Translations under genes and position numbers: made by a program
Assembly: GCA_009760855.2 (NCBI GenBank)
Contig: WPIO01000002.1
Location: 11,030,001-11,094,000 of the forward strand
Length of the DNA stretch: 64,000 nt
Origin: Cristatella mucedo
Lineage: Eukaryota; Bryozoa; Phylactolaemata; Cristatellidae
Reading direction: 5' to 3'
Shown here: positions 33,211-42,780 of the stretch, one piece after another
Layout: the number at the start of each line of letters is the position of its first letter
Position numbering within the stretch: position 1 is the stretch's first letter
The notes under the pieces: model-generated
The model's input: the letters and a program-made list of their open reading frames with translations, nothing else
What the model was told of the DNA's origin: nothing
Database searches by the model: none

Positions 33211-33525
33211 TAGAATTACTTGATAGAAACATTGATATTGATTTGAGTGACAAAGTGCAGAATAGTGAGGTGAAAAATAGATTAGATTATTTGAAAACAG
33301 GTAAACAACTTGTGGAGGTTTCTGGAGTAAGCTATTCGGATGGGTTAAAAGAAGACATAAAAAAAAGTAGAAAGTAGTTCAATTGGAGGTCGAAATTCCT
33401 GCGATTACAAAGCTGAGTCTGCAATGCTACTAGCTAATCTTTTTGCGCAATGTAAATCACAAGAACAAATATTTAATGAAATGATAAAACTAAGAGATGA
33501 TTTAAAAAGACGCTGCAAAAATTAA
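33207..33525 (+). pseudogene. conserved small viral protein, one frameshift
   Basis: The ATG overlaps the stop of the preceding gene (ATGA). The product starts MIELLDRNIDIDLSDKVQ. A one-base frameshift near 33360-33370 separates the first half from a second half containing CDYKAESAMLLANLF and ending RRCKN. The element 2 homologue (57208-57515) also has both halves and is broken elsewhere. The overlap suggests co-expression with the preceding virion protein. Function unknown. Confidence 0.55.
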
Positions 33526-34082
33526 AGGTTTGTGTAGCGAACAATTTTGTTATCTTCTGTTAAAGTATAAGTAAAGTTTAATCGAGAAAATTGTAAATGC
33601 AAGTGAATAGCTGCAAGATCTCCAGCGACAGCTGCATCTTCTGCATAGGAAAATAGTCCAAGACTGTAATGAACACCATCTATGCATATGCACGGTCTCC
33701 ATTTTTTGCTTTTCTTACACCATGAGACACCAATATAATTTGATGTATTTCTTTTTGTTATACCTCTGTTTCTCATATTCTCTGAATTAGTAGCAACTCT
33801 TAAATTATAAATTCTATTATCAGACTTGTCTAAATTTTTATGATCTAACTGAAAAACAGGCATCTCTTCTTTCATTATAACCCATGCCAATTTATGACTT
33901 TTAAAACGCTTTCCGTCAATACTTGTAATTATATATCCATAACTGTCAATACTTCCGGCTTCACTTCCAATTGATGCTTTCCCTCTTCTATTTATCCTCC
34001 AAAAGAATCGACCAGTATCTGGTTCATAATGAAGCAATTCCATAACTCTATCTCTAAAAGCAGAAACCTCAAATTGATTCAT
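33522..34082 (-). CDS. HNH endonuclease with AP2 DNA-binding domain
   Basis: An intact 186-residue protein on the minus strand. Residues ~60-105 hold a phage-type HNH fold with KSHKLAW (His63), QLDHKNLDKSDNRIYNLR (Asp80-His81, Asn residues) and TNSENMRN. Residues ~113-170 match an AP2-type domain: NTSNYIGVSW, then W-R-P and a Y-A-E-D-A-A-V-A helix. This two-domain form is typical of free-standing homing endonucleases in phages and large DNA viruses. It lies between virion genes with no partner, so it may be a selfish passenger. The decayed homologue at 57534-58076 shows it entered before the two elements separated. Confidence 0.9.
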   Translation of the reverse strand: MNQFEVSAFRDRVMELLHYEPDTGRFFWRINRRGKASIGSEAGSIDSYGYIITSIDGKRFKSHKLAWVIMKEEMPVFQLDHKNLDKSDNRIYNLRVATNSENMRNRGITKRNTSNYIGVSWCKKSKKWRPCICIDGVHYSLGLFSYAEDAAVAGDLAAIHLHLQFSRLNFTYTLTEDNKIVRYTNL

Positions 34083-34137
34083 TTCTTAATATATAATAGT
34101 TTTATTTGTCTTTAAATAAAAAATAATTAGTATATAA

Positions 34138-34867
34138 ATGGAATATCATGAGGCAAATCTAAACCTGTCAGATCATCAAGTAAACTTGATACACAAATCT
34201 GATAAGCCTATTTCAATCAGGTTAAAAAAGAAGACCTATCAGGTTTAGTTCCAATCTTTGTAACAAAAACACAACTTGCTAGAATTGAAAAGTGTAGATC
34301 AAAAACACTGGCATACAATTAAATTAAAGTTTGAAGCAGCTAAAATAAAATAGAAGACTTAGCTCGGGCATCGTGGATTTCATAAACAAACTTACTGGAA
34401 ACCGCGAAATGCATATGAAACTACCTTCAGGAGTAAAATCGGAATTTGTACCAGGCGGTTCATTCAACAATACTAACCGTTACAGCTATGCTGTGCCAGG
34501 AACCAAATTTACTCAGAGAATGAGTGAAGGCTATGAGGGCACTAACGATATAGATAGATCTGCTTTAGTGCATGATAGTCTATACACAGAAACTGGATCA
34601 ATGACTGAACCTAAAAGAACAGAAATAAGAAACTTGTCAGATTTGGTATTAGCTGAATCTGCTGCTAGAATTGCGCTTGACCCTCGTCAACCAAATTACG
34701 TACGTGAAGATGCTAAGACTGTAGCAGCCGTGATGGCAGCGAAAGCAAAATTGGGCTTAGGCAATGGCGGAGCTCTAAACGATTCATTTGCTACTGATTT
34801 TCGAAAAGATAAAGTAAGTAATCCTGCTAGCCTAAATATGATAAAATTATGCTCGTGGAATCGTTGA
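34138..34867 (+). pseudogene. minor capsid protein with phospholipase A2-like domain
   Basis: Starts MEYHEANLNLSDHQ after TAGTATATAA. The first ~65 residues resemble the polar N-terminal segment of adintovirus/adomavirus-like minor capsid proteins (a Q-x-x-L/I...I-S-I-R-L block, then a T-K-T-Q-L-A-R-I block). A frameshift near 34230 and stops near 34320-34355 break this part. From 34373 the frame is open to 34867 and holds a PLA2-like domain: YAVPGTKF (calcium-loop-like), then DRSALVHDSLY with the His-Asp pair at 34571-34576. The same family is known from the parvovirus VP1 unique region, where it helps particles leave endosomes. The element 2 homologue keeps the His-Asp pair. Confidence 0.75.
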
Positions 34868-34952
34868 TAGAATGCTTGATATAACTCGGAAAAAGATCTA
34901 AAAAAATTTAACTTACAAACTTTTTATTTTTCTTTTACATTTATTTATACTT

Positions 34953-35438
34953 TTAAAACTCTGCTGGATTAAAAACTGATCTCTTTGAAGAACCATAAAC
35001 TTTTACTTGGTCAATCTTTAGTCTAATATTTAATCTTGCTTCATTAACATAGTATTCTTTTGAAACATAACTTCCATCAAGAATTCCAGTGATACTAAAA
35101 TCATTTCCTAATTTCTTAATTACGTCTGCAGGACTAGATACTTTAATTTGCTTATTATTCTCATCAAACATAATACTAGGTTTTTCCAAAATCAAATCTA
35201 ATTCCAATTGTTGACCTTGCACTAGCATCAAATCCCTTGAATTCTAATTGTTCACTCGATCTATCTACAATATTTTTAATATAAGGAAGTGATTCTTATG
35301 TTATATACATCCACGCGCTAAGATAAGGTTTTGAGTCTTTTAAAATTTTTTCTTCAACATGAACGTGTGCAGGCTTTCTTTTGGAATAAAAACTGCAGAA
35401 TTTTGGAGGACTTCAAATTTCTTTTCTTGATTTTCCAT
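34953..35438 (-). pseudogene. conserved viral protein of unknown function
   Basis: The ATG at 35438 follows CTATATAGA on the minus strand; the product starts MENQEKKFEVLQNSAVFIPK. One frameshift near 35370 and stops near 35300-35250 divide it. The C-terminal 92 codons (34953-35231) are open and read TGILDGSYVSKEYYVNEARL and a K-V-Y-G-S-S-K block. Element 2 has a homologue at 58959-59449. Convergent to the PLA2-like gene. Not recognised. Confidence 0.6.
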
Positions 35439-35466
35439 TCTATATAGTGGAAATATTTTGTTTAAT

Positions 35467-35834
35467 TCAAATTAATAATTGCATAACTGTACCAAAATCG
35501 ACAAATTCCATTAATTTAAGGAAGATTAAGCACCTCATTCCACAATCTGTTTGATTAAACTTTTTCAGTTGAAAAGTATGAAAACTTGGGGTGTAACACC
35601 GAAATAATTAATCACTTCTGGCATTGGAGGAGCACCGAACAAATCAAAGTAAAAACATTGATCTCCAATTTTTTAAAGAGCTACCCAATGATATATTGCT
35701 AGATCTAATTTACCAGTATTGCAAATAAGGCACTCATTCTCTTCTGGAGAACTTAATTCCTCTCTTGCAAATACCCCTCTGAAATTTTTTATATCTAATT
35801 CTTTCACATAGTGATTTTATTCGAGGTCAGTTAG
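35467..35834 (-). pseudogene. adenovirus-type cysteine protease (Polinton PRO)
   Basis: The minus-strand reading contains, in order, RGVFAREEL, IYHWVA, CFYFDLFGAPPMPEV and QTDCGMRCLIFL. These match the C5-family maturation protease of adenoviruses and Polintons: His of H-W, acidic residue of Y-F-D-x-F-G, the Gln before the active site, and Cys of D-C-G. Breaks are a TAA early (about residue 6), a TAA after HWVAL and a frameshift about 35550. The start codon is also unclear: CTA stands at the position where element 2 has ATG. The family cuts virion precursors at (M/I/L)-x-G-G-x or (M/I/L)-x-G-x-G sites, and candidate substrates with such sites lie at 32431 and 39777. Confidence 0.8.
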
Positions 35835-35857
35835 TGGTGTACTTTTTACTTTTTTTT

Positions 35858-36124
35858 TTAACTGTTGATAGTTTTTCTTAGTTCAGAAAGTATTTGTTCT
35901 TTACTCATCTTCCCATGAGCTAAAACTCCAGATCCTAACTTTTTTCCATGAGCTAAAACTCCTTCACCAACACTTCTTAACTTGACAAATTTTGACTTTT
36001 TACTTTCACAAATCACGCAAATTGCTTTGATCGTTCCTCTAATACCTTTTTTACTATCAATCTCAACATACTCCTCATGAATGCTATCTATTGGCTTCTT
36101 ACATTTCAAGCAGTAAATTTCCAT
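35858..36124 (-). CDS. zinc-ribbon protein (DUF5679-like)
   Basis: 88 residues starting MEIYCLKCKKPIDS. Four cysteines form two C-x-x-C knuckles (YCLKC and ICVIC), with KGIRGTIKAIC and KKSKFVKL between and after them. This pattern resembles the DUF5679 zinc-ribbon proteins of several large DNA viruses and Polintons. A repeated motif VLAHGKKLGSGVLAHGK follows before a short helical tail. It starts after TATTATAGAA on the minus strand, 34 bases from the divergent ATPase gene. Role unknown. Confidence 0.75.
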   Translation of the reverse strand: MEIYCLKCKKPIDSIHEEYVEIDSKKGIRGTIKAICVICESKKSKFVKLRSVGEGVLAHGKKLGSGVLAHGKMSKEQILSELRKTINS

Positions 36125-36158
36125 TTCTATAATATAAAAACTTTTTTTAGTATAGGAA
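36125..36158. promoter_or_regulatory. divergent spacer with two start motifs
   Basis: 34 bases between the zinc-ribbon (minus) and ATPase (plus) start codons. It contains TATTATAGAA facing left and AGTATAGGAA facing right, each directly next to its ATG. Confidence 0.6.
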
Positions 36159-36830
36159 ATGTCTCTTCGAGTAAGAGCGTTTAATTTTGGACAAGATGTG
36201 GATACTGGTCATAAAGAACCTTTACCAAATGTTCCGATAAGAGCTTTAGTTTTAGGCCCAAGTGGTTCAGGTAAATCTCAACTTATCATGAATTGGATAT
36301 TTTATGGAATGGTTAATTATGATAGTTGTACAATTATTGCTTCAAGTTTAGACCAAAAGTTGTATCGTGGGCTTATGTCAATGACAAAAGAAAACAAGGC
36401 TTACTCATGGGTGAATGGAATTAATGCTATGCCAGAAGTAGACTCGTATAAGAACTGCAAGAATGTAGTTGTACTTGATGATTTAATGACTGAAGATCAG
36501 ACAAAGATATTAGGCTATTTCACGCAAGGAAGACATAAAGGTCTGAATATTTTCTATCTTGCTCAAGGATTTACAAATATACCTAGGAGAGAAATCAGAA
36601 ACAATGTAAATTTAGTAGTAATCTTTAAGCAAAACACAACTGACATTGAGTATATCCGTGATGCATACGTTGGAGATATTGATAAGAAACAATTTAGAGA
36701 ATGGGTTAACTCTTGTACAAGAAACCGTTTTGGATATTGCATAATAGACCTAACTAAGACTGAAAGTGAAGGCAGATTTTGGTCTGTTGATTCAGAGGGA
36801 AAGCAATTAATGACATTTTTTAATTCTTAA
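36159..36830 (+). CDS. genome-packaging ATPase (FtsK/HerA-type, A32-like)
   Basis: Intact 223-residue ATPase. Walker A is GPSGSGKS at residues 33-40, Walker B is VVVLDD at 103-108, followed by a sensor-like stretch GLNIFYLAQGF. The size and simple architecture are those of the Polinton/adintovirus packaging ATPase, which pumps the DNA genome into preformed capsids. It starts after AGTATAGGAA. A decayed homologue is at 60242-60921. It is one of the best-preserved genes of element 1. Confidence 0.95.
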   Translation: MSLRVRAFNFGQDVDTGHKEPLPNVPIRALVLGPSGSGKSQLIMNWIFYGMVNYDSCTIIASSLDQKLYRGLMSMTKENKAYSWVNGINAMPEVDSYKNCKNVVVLDDLMTEDQTKILGYFTQGRHKGLNIFYLAQGFTNIPRREIRNNVNLVVIFKQNTTDIEYIRDAYVGDIDKKQFREWVNSCTRNRFGYCIIDLTKTESEGRFWSVDSEGKQLMTFFNS

Positions 36831-36843
36831 TAGGTATAGTAAA

Positions 36844-38035
36844 ATGTTTAATGGAAAAGTTTACTCAAGTGGCAAAAGATCTTACAAAGGTAGCGTTCAA
36901 GAAGCACTTGATTATGAATCTAAACTGCAAAATCTGCAAGATCTAAGAGATGCGAACATTCTAGAAAACTCTGGCGAGATACAAATAATAGAATCAGAAA
37001 GCTGTTAAAGATGCTGCTGAGCATAGACTAAATGAGCAAGCATTAGAGAGATCAACTGATAACTCAGGTAAAGTTGTTGTTGAGAAACTTTAAAAAAGTA
37101 GACCTAAACTTGCCTTGCAGATAAAAAATAAAGAACAACTACAAAAAGTTTTGGATTACAAACAAAAACCAGACATATCAAGTACTATTCAAACAGCAAG
37201 AGAGGCTATTAGTGAGGAAAGCATAAAAAAGCGATTACTATAGCAAATCAAGCAAAGACATATGCAGCAAATCCAGAAATACGAGAAGCTTTTGATGTTG
37301 CTCAAAAAAGTTTAGCTGAAGAGTTAAATATAAATCCAAGTACTAGCACTCCAAAGAAAACTGTTGTAGTACAAGATTTGGATAAAGCTAATCTAATTAA
37401 AATACATGAAGAAAGAAATGGATATATCCCCAGTTATGTACTAAGAGTAATAATTGAAATTGATAGTACAAATAAAGATTTAAAACTGCATGAACTAGGA
37501 TTAAAACTTTACAGTAAAAAAATGTATACTGCTGAAAAATAATTAGATCAAAATGCTCATGATATTTTAGAATACACAATGAATTGTTATACTAAATTTG
37601 ATGGTAAACAAATGGATGAAATAAATAATGCATATGAATCAACAGTTGATAAAAAGAAAGATTTACTTGATGTTATTGGAGCTAAAAGAACTGGTGGATT
37701 ACCAAAATCAGTAAGAAAAATTTTGAAAAACTTAGTGAGGAAAATCTTTCCAATGTTATTACAGAGCTAGAAAAAAGAAAAAAAGAAGTGTTAAAGAGCA
37801 AAAAGTTTTAGATTATTTAAGACCAAAAGTTGGCAAAGGAATTGAAGTAATCCCACTAGTTGTAAAGAACGATTATGAAGTATTTGATAAGATTGAATTG
37901 TGGATTCGAGAGCTTGCTGCTGGAAATACTGGAGTAGTAAATTCTATTAGTGCTGCTGTTGATTACCTTGCAAAATCTAGAAAAGTTCCAAAGTCATATG
38001 TTTCTAAAATTAATAAACTTGTATATAATATATAG
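36844..38035 (+). pseudogene. conserved coiled-coil-rich viral protein, several frameshifts
   Basis: About 395 codons in original length; starts MFNGKVYSSGKRSYKGS after GGTATAGTAAA and ends at TAG 38033-38035. Frame changes lie near 36985, 37235 and 37740-37800, with stop codons near 37090 and 37540. The middle part is Lys/Glu-rich and helical (ALERSTDNSGKVVVEKL, then REAFDVAQKSLAEEL). The C-terminal part contains DKIELWIRELAAGNTG, also seen in element 2. The position between ATPase and penton genes suggests a virion or scaffold role. Family not recognised. Confidence 0.6.
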
Positions 38036-38038
38036 AAA
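38024..38038 (+). promoter_or_regulatory. start motif of penton-like gene 1
   Basis: TATAATATATAGAAA directly precedes the ATG at 38039 and overlaps the end of the upstream gene. Confidence 0.55.
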
Positions 38039-38911
38039 ATGTCAGATCTTCTTGGTGTAGCTAAGGATATTCTAAAGAATATTGAGTCAATCAAAAAGGA
38101 TACCATTGTAGGCAAAGAAGGATACGTTTTTAACGTAACTGAAAATACTAATCCTATTAGAGTAAACATAAACAACCCAATAAGACTTAAAAATAAAAGG
38201 TTTAAGGTATGCTTCAAAAAGTTTGTTGGTACTAACTCTATTAAAAATATAACAACTTCAAACAACACTTTTGTTTACAGACTTACAGGTGGAACCGATC
38301 GAATTGTAAGAATACCTTCTGGAATATATGCTGCTGTTTCTGATGACGTAAATATTGGAATTGCTGATACAATAAACAATTCTATTGTACTATCTGGAAA
38401 TGATAAGTTTGTTTTAGGTATTGATACTGCTACTTTTAATTCTTTGATTACTATGCCTGCTGGGTTTATATTTGCTGCTGCTAAGTCTACCATAGCTCCA
38501 TTACTTGGATTTACTGGAACTGTTTATACAACTGATAAAACACTATCATTAAATACATATGCTGCAGCTCCTGGAAAGCAGTTCACACAAGTAGTTGTAG
38601 ATCCTGAAAAGAAAATTACTTCAGAGAATGAAGTTTTTGTTTCTGACTTGAATTTAATTCTTATAAATTGTAATTTAGTTGCTAGTGGAATTAGTTATAT
38701 AAATAATATCGAAACTCAAGCTCTTAGAAGTTTTGCATATAATTTCTACCCTTGGGAACAAATGGTATATGAACCGAATACTCTTGAATATCACAATCTT
38801 GTTGGAGAATCTATTTCTGATATATTGATTACAATTACAGACCAAAATTTGAAAGTTTTAGATTTTGGTTCGCAGCAGATCACTGTTGTAATAGAAATTA
38901 TTGAAATATAA
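38039..38911 (+). CDS. penton-like minor capsid protein 1
   Basis: Intact 290-residue protein. It has the layout of the single-jelly-roll minor capsid (penton) protein of Polintons and virophages. The C-terminal strand region reads ILITITDQNLKVLDFGSQQ and ends in an I-E-I-I-E-I strand; the L-x-I-x-x-T-D-Q-N motif is typical of this family. Other conserved blocks shared with element 2 are KVCFKKFVGTNSIK, SDDVNIGIADTINNS and RSFAYNFYPWEQ. A second gene of the same fold follows directly. It would form the capsid vertices. Confidence 0.75.
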   Translation: MSDLLGVAKDILKNIESIKKDTIVGKEGYVFNVTENTNPIRVNINNPIRLKNKRFKVCFKKFVGTNSIKNITTSNNTFVYRLTGGTDRIVRIPSGIYAAVSDDVNIGIADTINNSIVLSGNDKFVLGIDTATFNSLITMPAGFIFAAAKSTIAPLLGFTGTVYTTDKTLSLNTYAAAPGKQFTQVVVDPEKKITSENEVFVSDLNLILINCNLVASGISYINNIETQALRSFAYNFYPWEQMVYEPNTLEYHNLVGESISDILITITDQNLKVLDFGSQQITVVIEIIEI

Positions 38912-38918
38912 TATAAGA
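38906..38918 (+). promoter_or_regulatory. start motif of penton-like gene 2
   Basis: ATATAATATAAGA precedes the ATG at 38919 and overlaps the stop of penton-like gene 1. Confidence 0.5.
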
Positions 38919-39770
38919 ATGTCTATAAGAATCACTGGAACTACCAGTTCAGATTCAAAGACTCTTGTTCCTCCAATCCTATTAGGATCAGATTCTGGCT
39001 ATAAGAAAATAGGATTGCGTAGAGTTGAGTTTACGTATACAAATAGAATAATATCAAATGTTACTACTGGAGTAAACGATATGCTTTGGTATAGAGCAAA
39101 TATTGTTAATCGAGACAATTATTCTATTGCAGTCCCACAAGGATATTATGATAGTTCAAAACTTGTTACTTACCTAAATAATGCTTTACTAGCAGCAAAA
39201 GCATTTTTAAATCCATTAGCTAGACCTCCAACAAATGGCATAGAATTTAGTGTAGATACTGGTGATAAAATAATTATGCAAATTGGTCAAGACTATCTTG
39301 TGCTACTCGAAACAAATTCTGGAATAATTAACTCTATTGGAGATACTTTAGGATTTAGTTCAAATTTGCAAGGCACATTTGATGCTGCAATGGTTGGTAG
39401 AACTCCATATGAAGCTATAGAAAAAGAAATGTATTTCTCTCGAACTGACAAGGCTTGGAATAAAATGCAACTTCCTGGCAATTCTGGAGTAAAATGGATA
39501 AGTATTGATTGTGATCTTGTAGATCCTAATAGAAACTGTGTTGAATATAAAAAGGGATTTTTAGAACAGTCTTCATCTTTATACTTAATTGATATTAATT
39601 ATGTTAATCCAGGAGAAAAGGTTGACGTGAACATTCCAAGTATTTTATTCTTACCAACTCGTGGAGATATTGATGGTGTTAGCAATCTTAAAATCAACTT
39701 AACAGATCAAAATAAAAATGCAATAAATACTATTACAGATGTTATAGCTACAATAGAAATTTCGAAATAA
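38919..39770 (+). CDS. penton-like minor capsid protein 2
   Basis: Intact 283-residue protein starting MSIRITGTTSSDSKTL. Its middle has VPQGYYDSSKLVTYLN, a block seen in penton-like proteins of related viruses (Y-Y-D-x-x-K-L...L-N). The C-terminus reads LKINLTDQNKNAINTI and ends in a short strand, the same motif as the preceding gene. The two adjacent genes are therefore probably diverged paralogues that could build different vertex or cement positions. Element 2 keeps both in the same order. Confidence 0.75.
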   Translation: MSIRITGTTSSDSKTLVPPILLGSDSGYKKIGLRRVEFTYTNRIISNVTTGVNDMLWYRANIVNRDNYSIAVPQGYYDSSKLVTYLNNALLAAKAFLNPLARPPTNGIEFSVDTGDKIIMQIGQDYLVLLETNSGIINSIGDTLGFSSNLQGTFDAAMVGRTPYEAIEKEMYFSRTDKAWNKMQLPGNSGVKWISIDCDLVDPNRNCVEYKKGFLEQSSSLYLIDINYVNPGEKVDVNIPSILFLPTRGDIDGVSNLKINLTDQNKNAINTITDVIATIEISK

Positions 39771-39776
39771 TATAGG
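39763..39776 (+). promoter_or_regulatory. start motif of the core-protein candidate gene
   Basis: CGAAATAATATAGG directly precedes the ATG at 39777 and includes the stop of the upstream gene. Confidence 0.5.
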
Positions 39777-40390
39777 ATGGGTAGCTATGCCAGAATTGGG
39801 CATGGTAGGATAACTGGTGGAAAATATCATGGTTCTGGTGTACTTGACAAGATTATTGGTAGTGTTGGAAAAGCAGCACCTGTGCTTACTGGACTTACTG
39901 GACTTAGCATGAACATTGCTAACAAAGGTATTGAGATGCATAAAGCTAGAAAATTAATTGAGCTGCAGACAAAGAAAAGATTGACCAGGAGTATGCTAAT
40001 AAACGTAGAGATATTGATGATAAAGCTGAAGAGGAGAGAAGAAAGAAAGAACATGAGTATGAATTAGAGAAAAGAAAGAAAGAAGAAGATTATGATAGAA
40101 AGCTTAAAGAGATTGATCTTGAGATAAAACGAGCTATGCTTAACAAACTTAAACCAAAAAAGAAATACAAGGCAAAGATGGAAGGCTCTGAGACGGAGGA
40201 TTATTCAGAAACGTTAAAAGAAAATGATCCTAAGGCATACAAAGAAATAGAAAGAGTTATAAAAGAAAAATCCGCTGTCCCTGCAATCATGACTGCTCCA
40301 AGAGCTGATGGGTATGGAGGATACATGAAAAAAATTGGTGCTGGTTTATACACTCAGAATAAGAAATACATTTTTACTTTTTTTATATAG
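39777..40390 (+). pseudogene. processed core/minor virion protein candidate, one frameshift
   Basis: The N-terminus MGSYARIGHGRITGGKYHG carries I12-T-G-G15 before Lys, fitting the adenovirus-type protease site (M/I/L)-x-G-G-x. The site is conserved in element 2 (I12-K-G-G15-K). An amphipathic stretch follows (VLDKIIGSVGKAAPVLTGL). A frameshift near 39965 leads into a highly charged Glu/Lys/Arg coiled-coil segment, then a C-terminal GYGGYMKKIGAGLYTQ block. This gene sits just before the major capsid gene. By analogy with adenovirus pVI or core proteins it may be a maturation-cleaved internal protein; this is inference. Confidence 0.6.
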
Positions 40391-40397
40391 AGAAGAT
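40382..40397 (+). promoter_or_regulatory. start motif of the major capsid gene
   Basis: TTTATATAGAGAAGAT precedes the ATG at 40398. The TATATAG core overlaps the TAG stop of the upstream gene. Confidence 0.5.
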
Positions 40398-41921
40398 ATG
40401 GCAAGTGCTCCAATTGAGAACATACTCGAATTAGGTGATCCTAGTTTTCCTAAATACAAAATTAAAGATTACCAATACAGAGAATTTTATCAAAGCAATG
40501 GGAGTGAGACTGATAATATTGCAAACAAGCTTGTTACATTTACCGTTCCTGGAGAGAAGCATCTCTGTTATATGTTGTCCGATGCTTGTCTTCTGCTTGA
40601 AGGACAGTTACAAGTTTAGCAGACTGCAGCTGCAAACCCTGCATTCATCGCACCTCCTAGAGCTTTAAGTGTTGGTCTTGTTAATAATGCTGGAGCGTGG
40701 TTATTCAGTTCGATGAGAATTAGACTAGGAGCAGAAGAGATAGAAACATACTCTCATAAACAAGCTCCTGGAACTGTAACAAATCTTATTGGTTACCTTA
40801 CTTATCCAAATGATTATAATCGAACAGAAGGACCTGCTACTGGTTGGAAAAAAGATGAAGCAAGTTCAACTGAGAATTTATGCAATGGAAGTGGAAACTA
40901 TACAAGTCCAACTTCAAGTGGAGTAGTTGCTAACAATATTGGTTATACATACAGAAGATTTTTAACAAGTGGCGTTCCAGATAATGTAGGAATGTTTAGT
41001 ATTTCACTTCCTCTTTCAAGGTTATCTGGATTTTGTGCGGATATGAATACAATTCTTTATAATATTCCATTTACGCTTGAAATGACACGAGTTGGTGGAA
41101 GCGATTTTGATGCTATAATGACTGGAGCATCTGCTGCTGGAGCTGCTGGTAATGCAATTACAACAAGAAACGTAACAGGAGGTGCTGGAGATGGTCAATG
41201 GGTTGGATTTAATATTAATATGTCAAAGATGAGATTGATGGTTCCATGTGTATCTCCTAAAGAAAGTATTCAAAGAGCGCTTGCTGATATGTCAAGTGAA
41301 AAAGCAAAGAAAATTAGACTTAATTACAGAGTCAGACGTTATGAAAACATTAAAATATCTAGCTTTAATCAAGGCTTAAAATTCACTAAAAGTGTATCTG
41401 TACAAAACACGATTGATAAAGTCAGATTGATTGTTGCCGCACAAAAATTTAATAAGTTTGATAGCTATAATGGGAATGTAGGTACGTATAATCACTGCGA
41501 TATTAAAAATGTAACTGTACTTGCTAACGGATCAAAACAGTATCCAGCTGTCTATAGAAGTAGCTACTTCAAGGATGGAAAATGCTCAACAGCATATCTA
41601 GATTTTACTCAATTCAGAAAGAAATATCTAGGATTAAATGAGGTTACAGAACCTGTTGGTGTGACATATCCAGAATGGCTTATGCTATATCCAATTCATG
41701 TAATTGATTTGCAATATAACGATGAACTCTTAAGAGTATCTTCAAAACTTGATGTAACTGTTGAGTTTAACTCTCAAATTCCTGCTGCTGCTGATCAAAC
41801 AAATGTTATGAAACACTATTTAACTATATGTGAGAACATTGCCGAACTTACTTCTAATGGTAATGGTTCACAATTTACATGCAGTAAAGGAACATTTGTT
41901 TATGATGGAGCTGACATTTAA
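40398..41921 (+). pseudogene. major capsid protein (double jelly-roll), single in-frame amber
   Basis: A frame of about 507 codons with only one break: TAG at codon 74 (40617-40619). Otherwise it is open to 41921. Length and features fit a Polinton-type double-jelly-roll major capsid protein. It has an N-terminal region with DYQYREFYQSNG, a middle LPLSRLSGFC, FTLEMTRVGGSD and RLMVPCVSPKES, and a C-terminal YPIHVIDLQYNDELLRVSS strand region typical of the second jelly roll. It would assemble into trimeric hexons. The gene follows the core-protein candidate and precedes the exonuclease. A Gln codon changed by one base could explain the stop. Confidence 0.85.
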
Positions 41922-41943
41922 AAAAATTTAAACCAGAAATATA

Positions 41944-42780
41944 ATGAATAAATTTGATTTTGTGCAAGGTTCAGATGAGTGGAAAAAATCAATGTCCTTG
42001 AATATTGGAGGCTCAGAGGTTTATTCAGTGCTTGGAAATGATTCAGTATTTGGAGAACAGACAGAAGTAGACCTAGAATTAATTGCAAATAGAAAACTAA
42101 AAATAATACATTGCTAATAATTCTAGTATGAGATTTCCTCCAATGTTGTTTGGTAAAGTATTTGAACCTATTGCTGCTAAGTTTTTAGAAATGAAACTTA
42201 AAGTAAAACTTAATAATGCAAACGATTGTTTTAGTAGTGATGGTGTATACAGATATTCTCCTGATGGAATAATAGACAATAGTACTCTAGTAGAAATAAA
42301 ATGCCTATGGAGCAGGAATATCATTGATGAATTTATACCTAAACAATATCGCGCGCAGTGTTTACTAGGTTTACATGTTTTAAAACTTAGTGAATGTTTT
42401 TAATCTGAGTTTGAGATTTTTGTTCCTGGGTTGAATTGTGAAGAACCTCCGTCAGATTATCTAGCAGCTGGAAATGTAAGAATTCCTAATACTGATTTAG
42501 ATATGCCAATTAGAGAACCAATTTTTATGCTATTACTTAAAGATGAAAAGTATTTTGATTTTGAGTTTGATATTATAAGCAAATATGCCAGATTTAATAA
42601 TAAGAAAGAAAATGGATATGATATAAAGTATCATATAAGAAGATGTTTGATTCAAGTAGTAGAAGAAGATGACCTTTGTAGATTTGTTAGAATAGTCCCT
42701 TTTGTTAAAAAAGTGCTAGATAGATCAAAGATTTTAATTAGTAATTATATAGATGAGTCGACGACATCATTTGATGACTG
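41944..42780 (+). pseudogene. YqaJ-type viral recombinase/exonuclease
   Basis: Starts MNKFDFVQGSDEWKKSMS after AGAAATATA. QGSDEW is the classic first motif of the YqaJ/lambda-exonuclease family. In a second frame follow LFGKVFEPIAAKF, YSPDGIIDNSTLVEIKCLW (the Asp and Glu-x-Lys of the PD-(D/E)xK site) and KQYRAQCLLGL (the Q of the last motif). One frameshift near 42100 and a TAA near 42402 break it. The C-terminal ~115 codons run straight into the next, fibre-like segment with no stop between them. The family processes DNA ends in replication or recombination. Confidence 0.8.
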
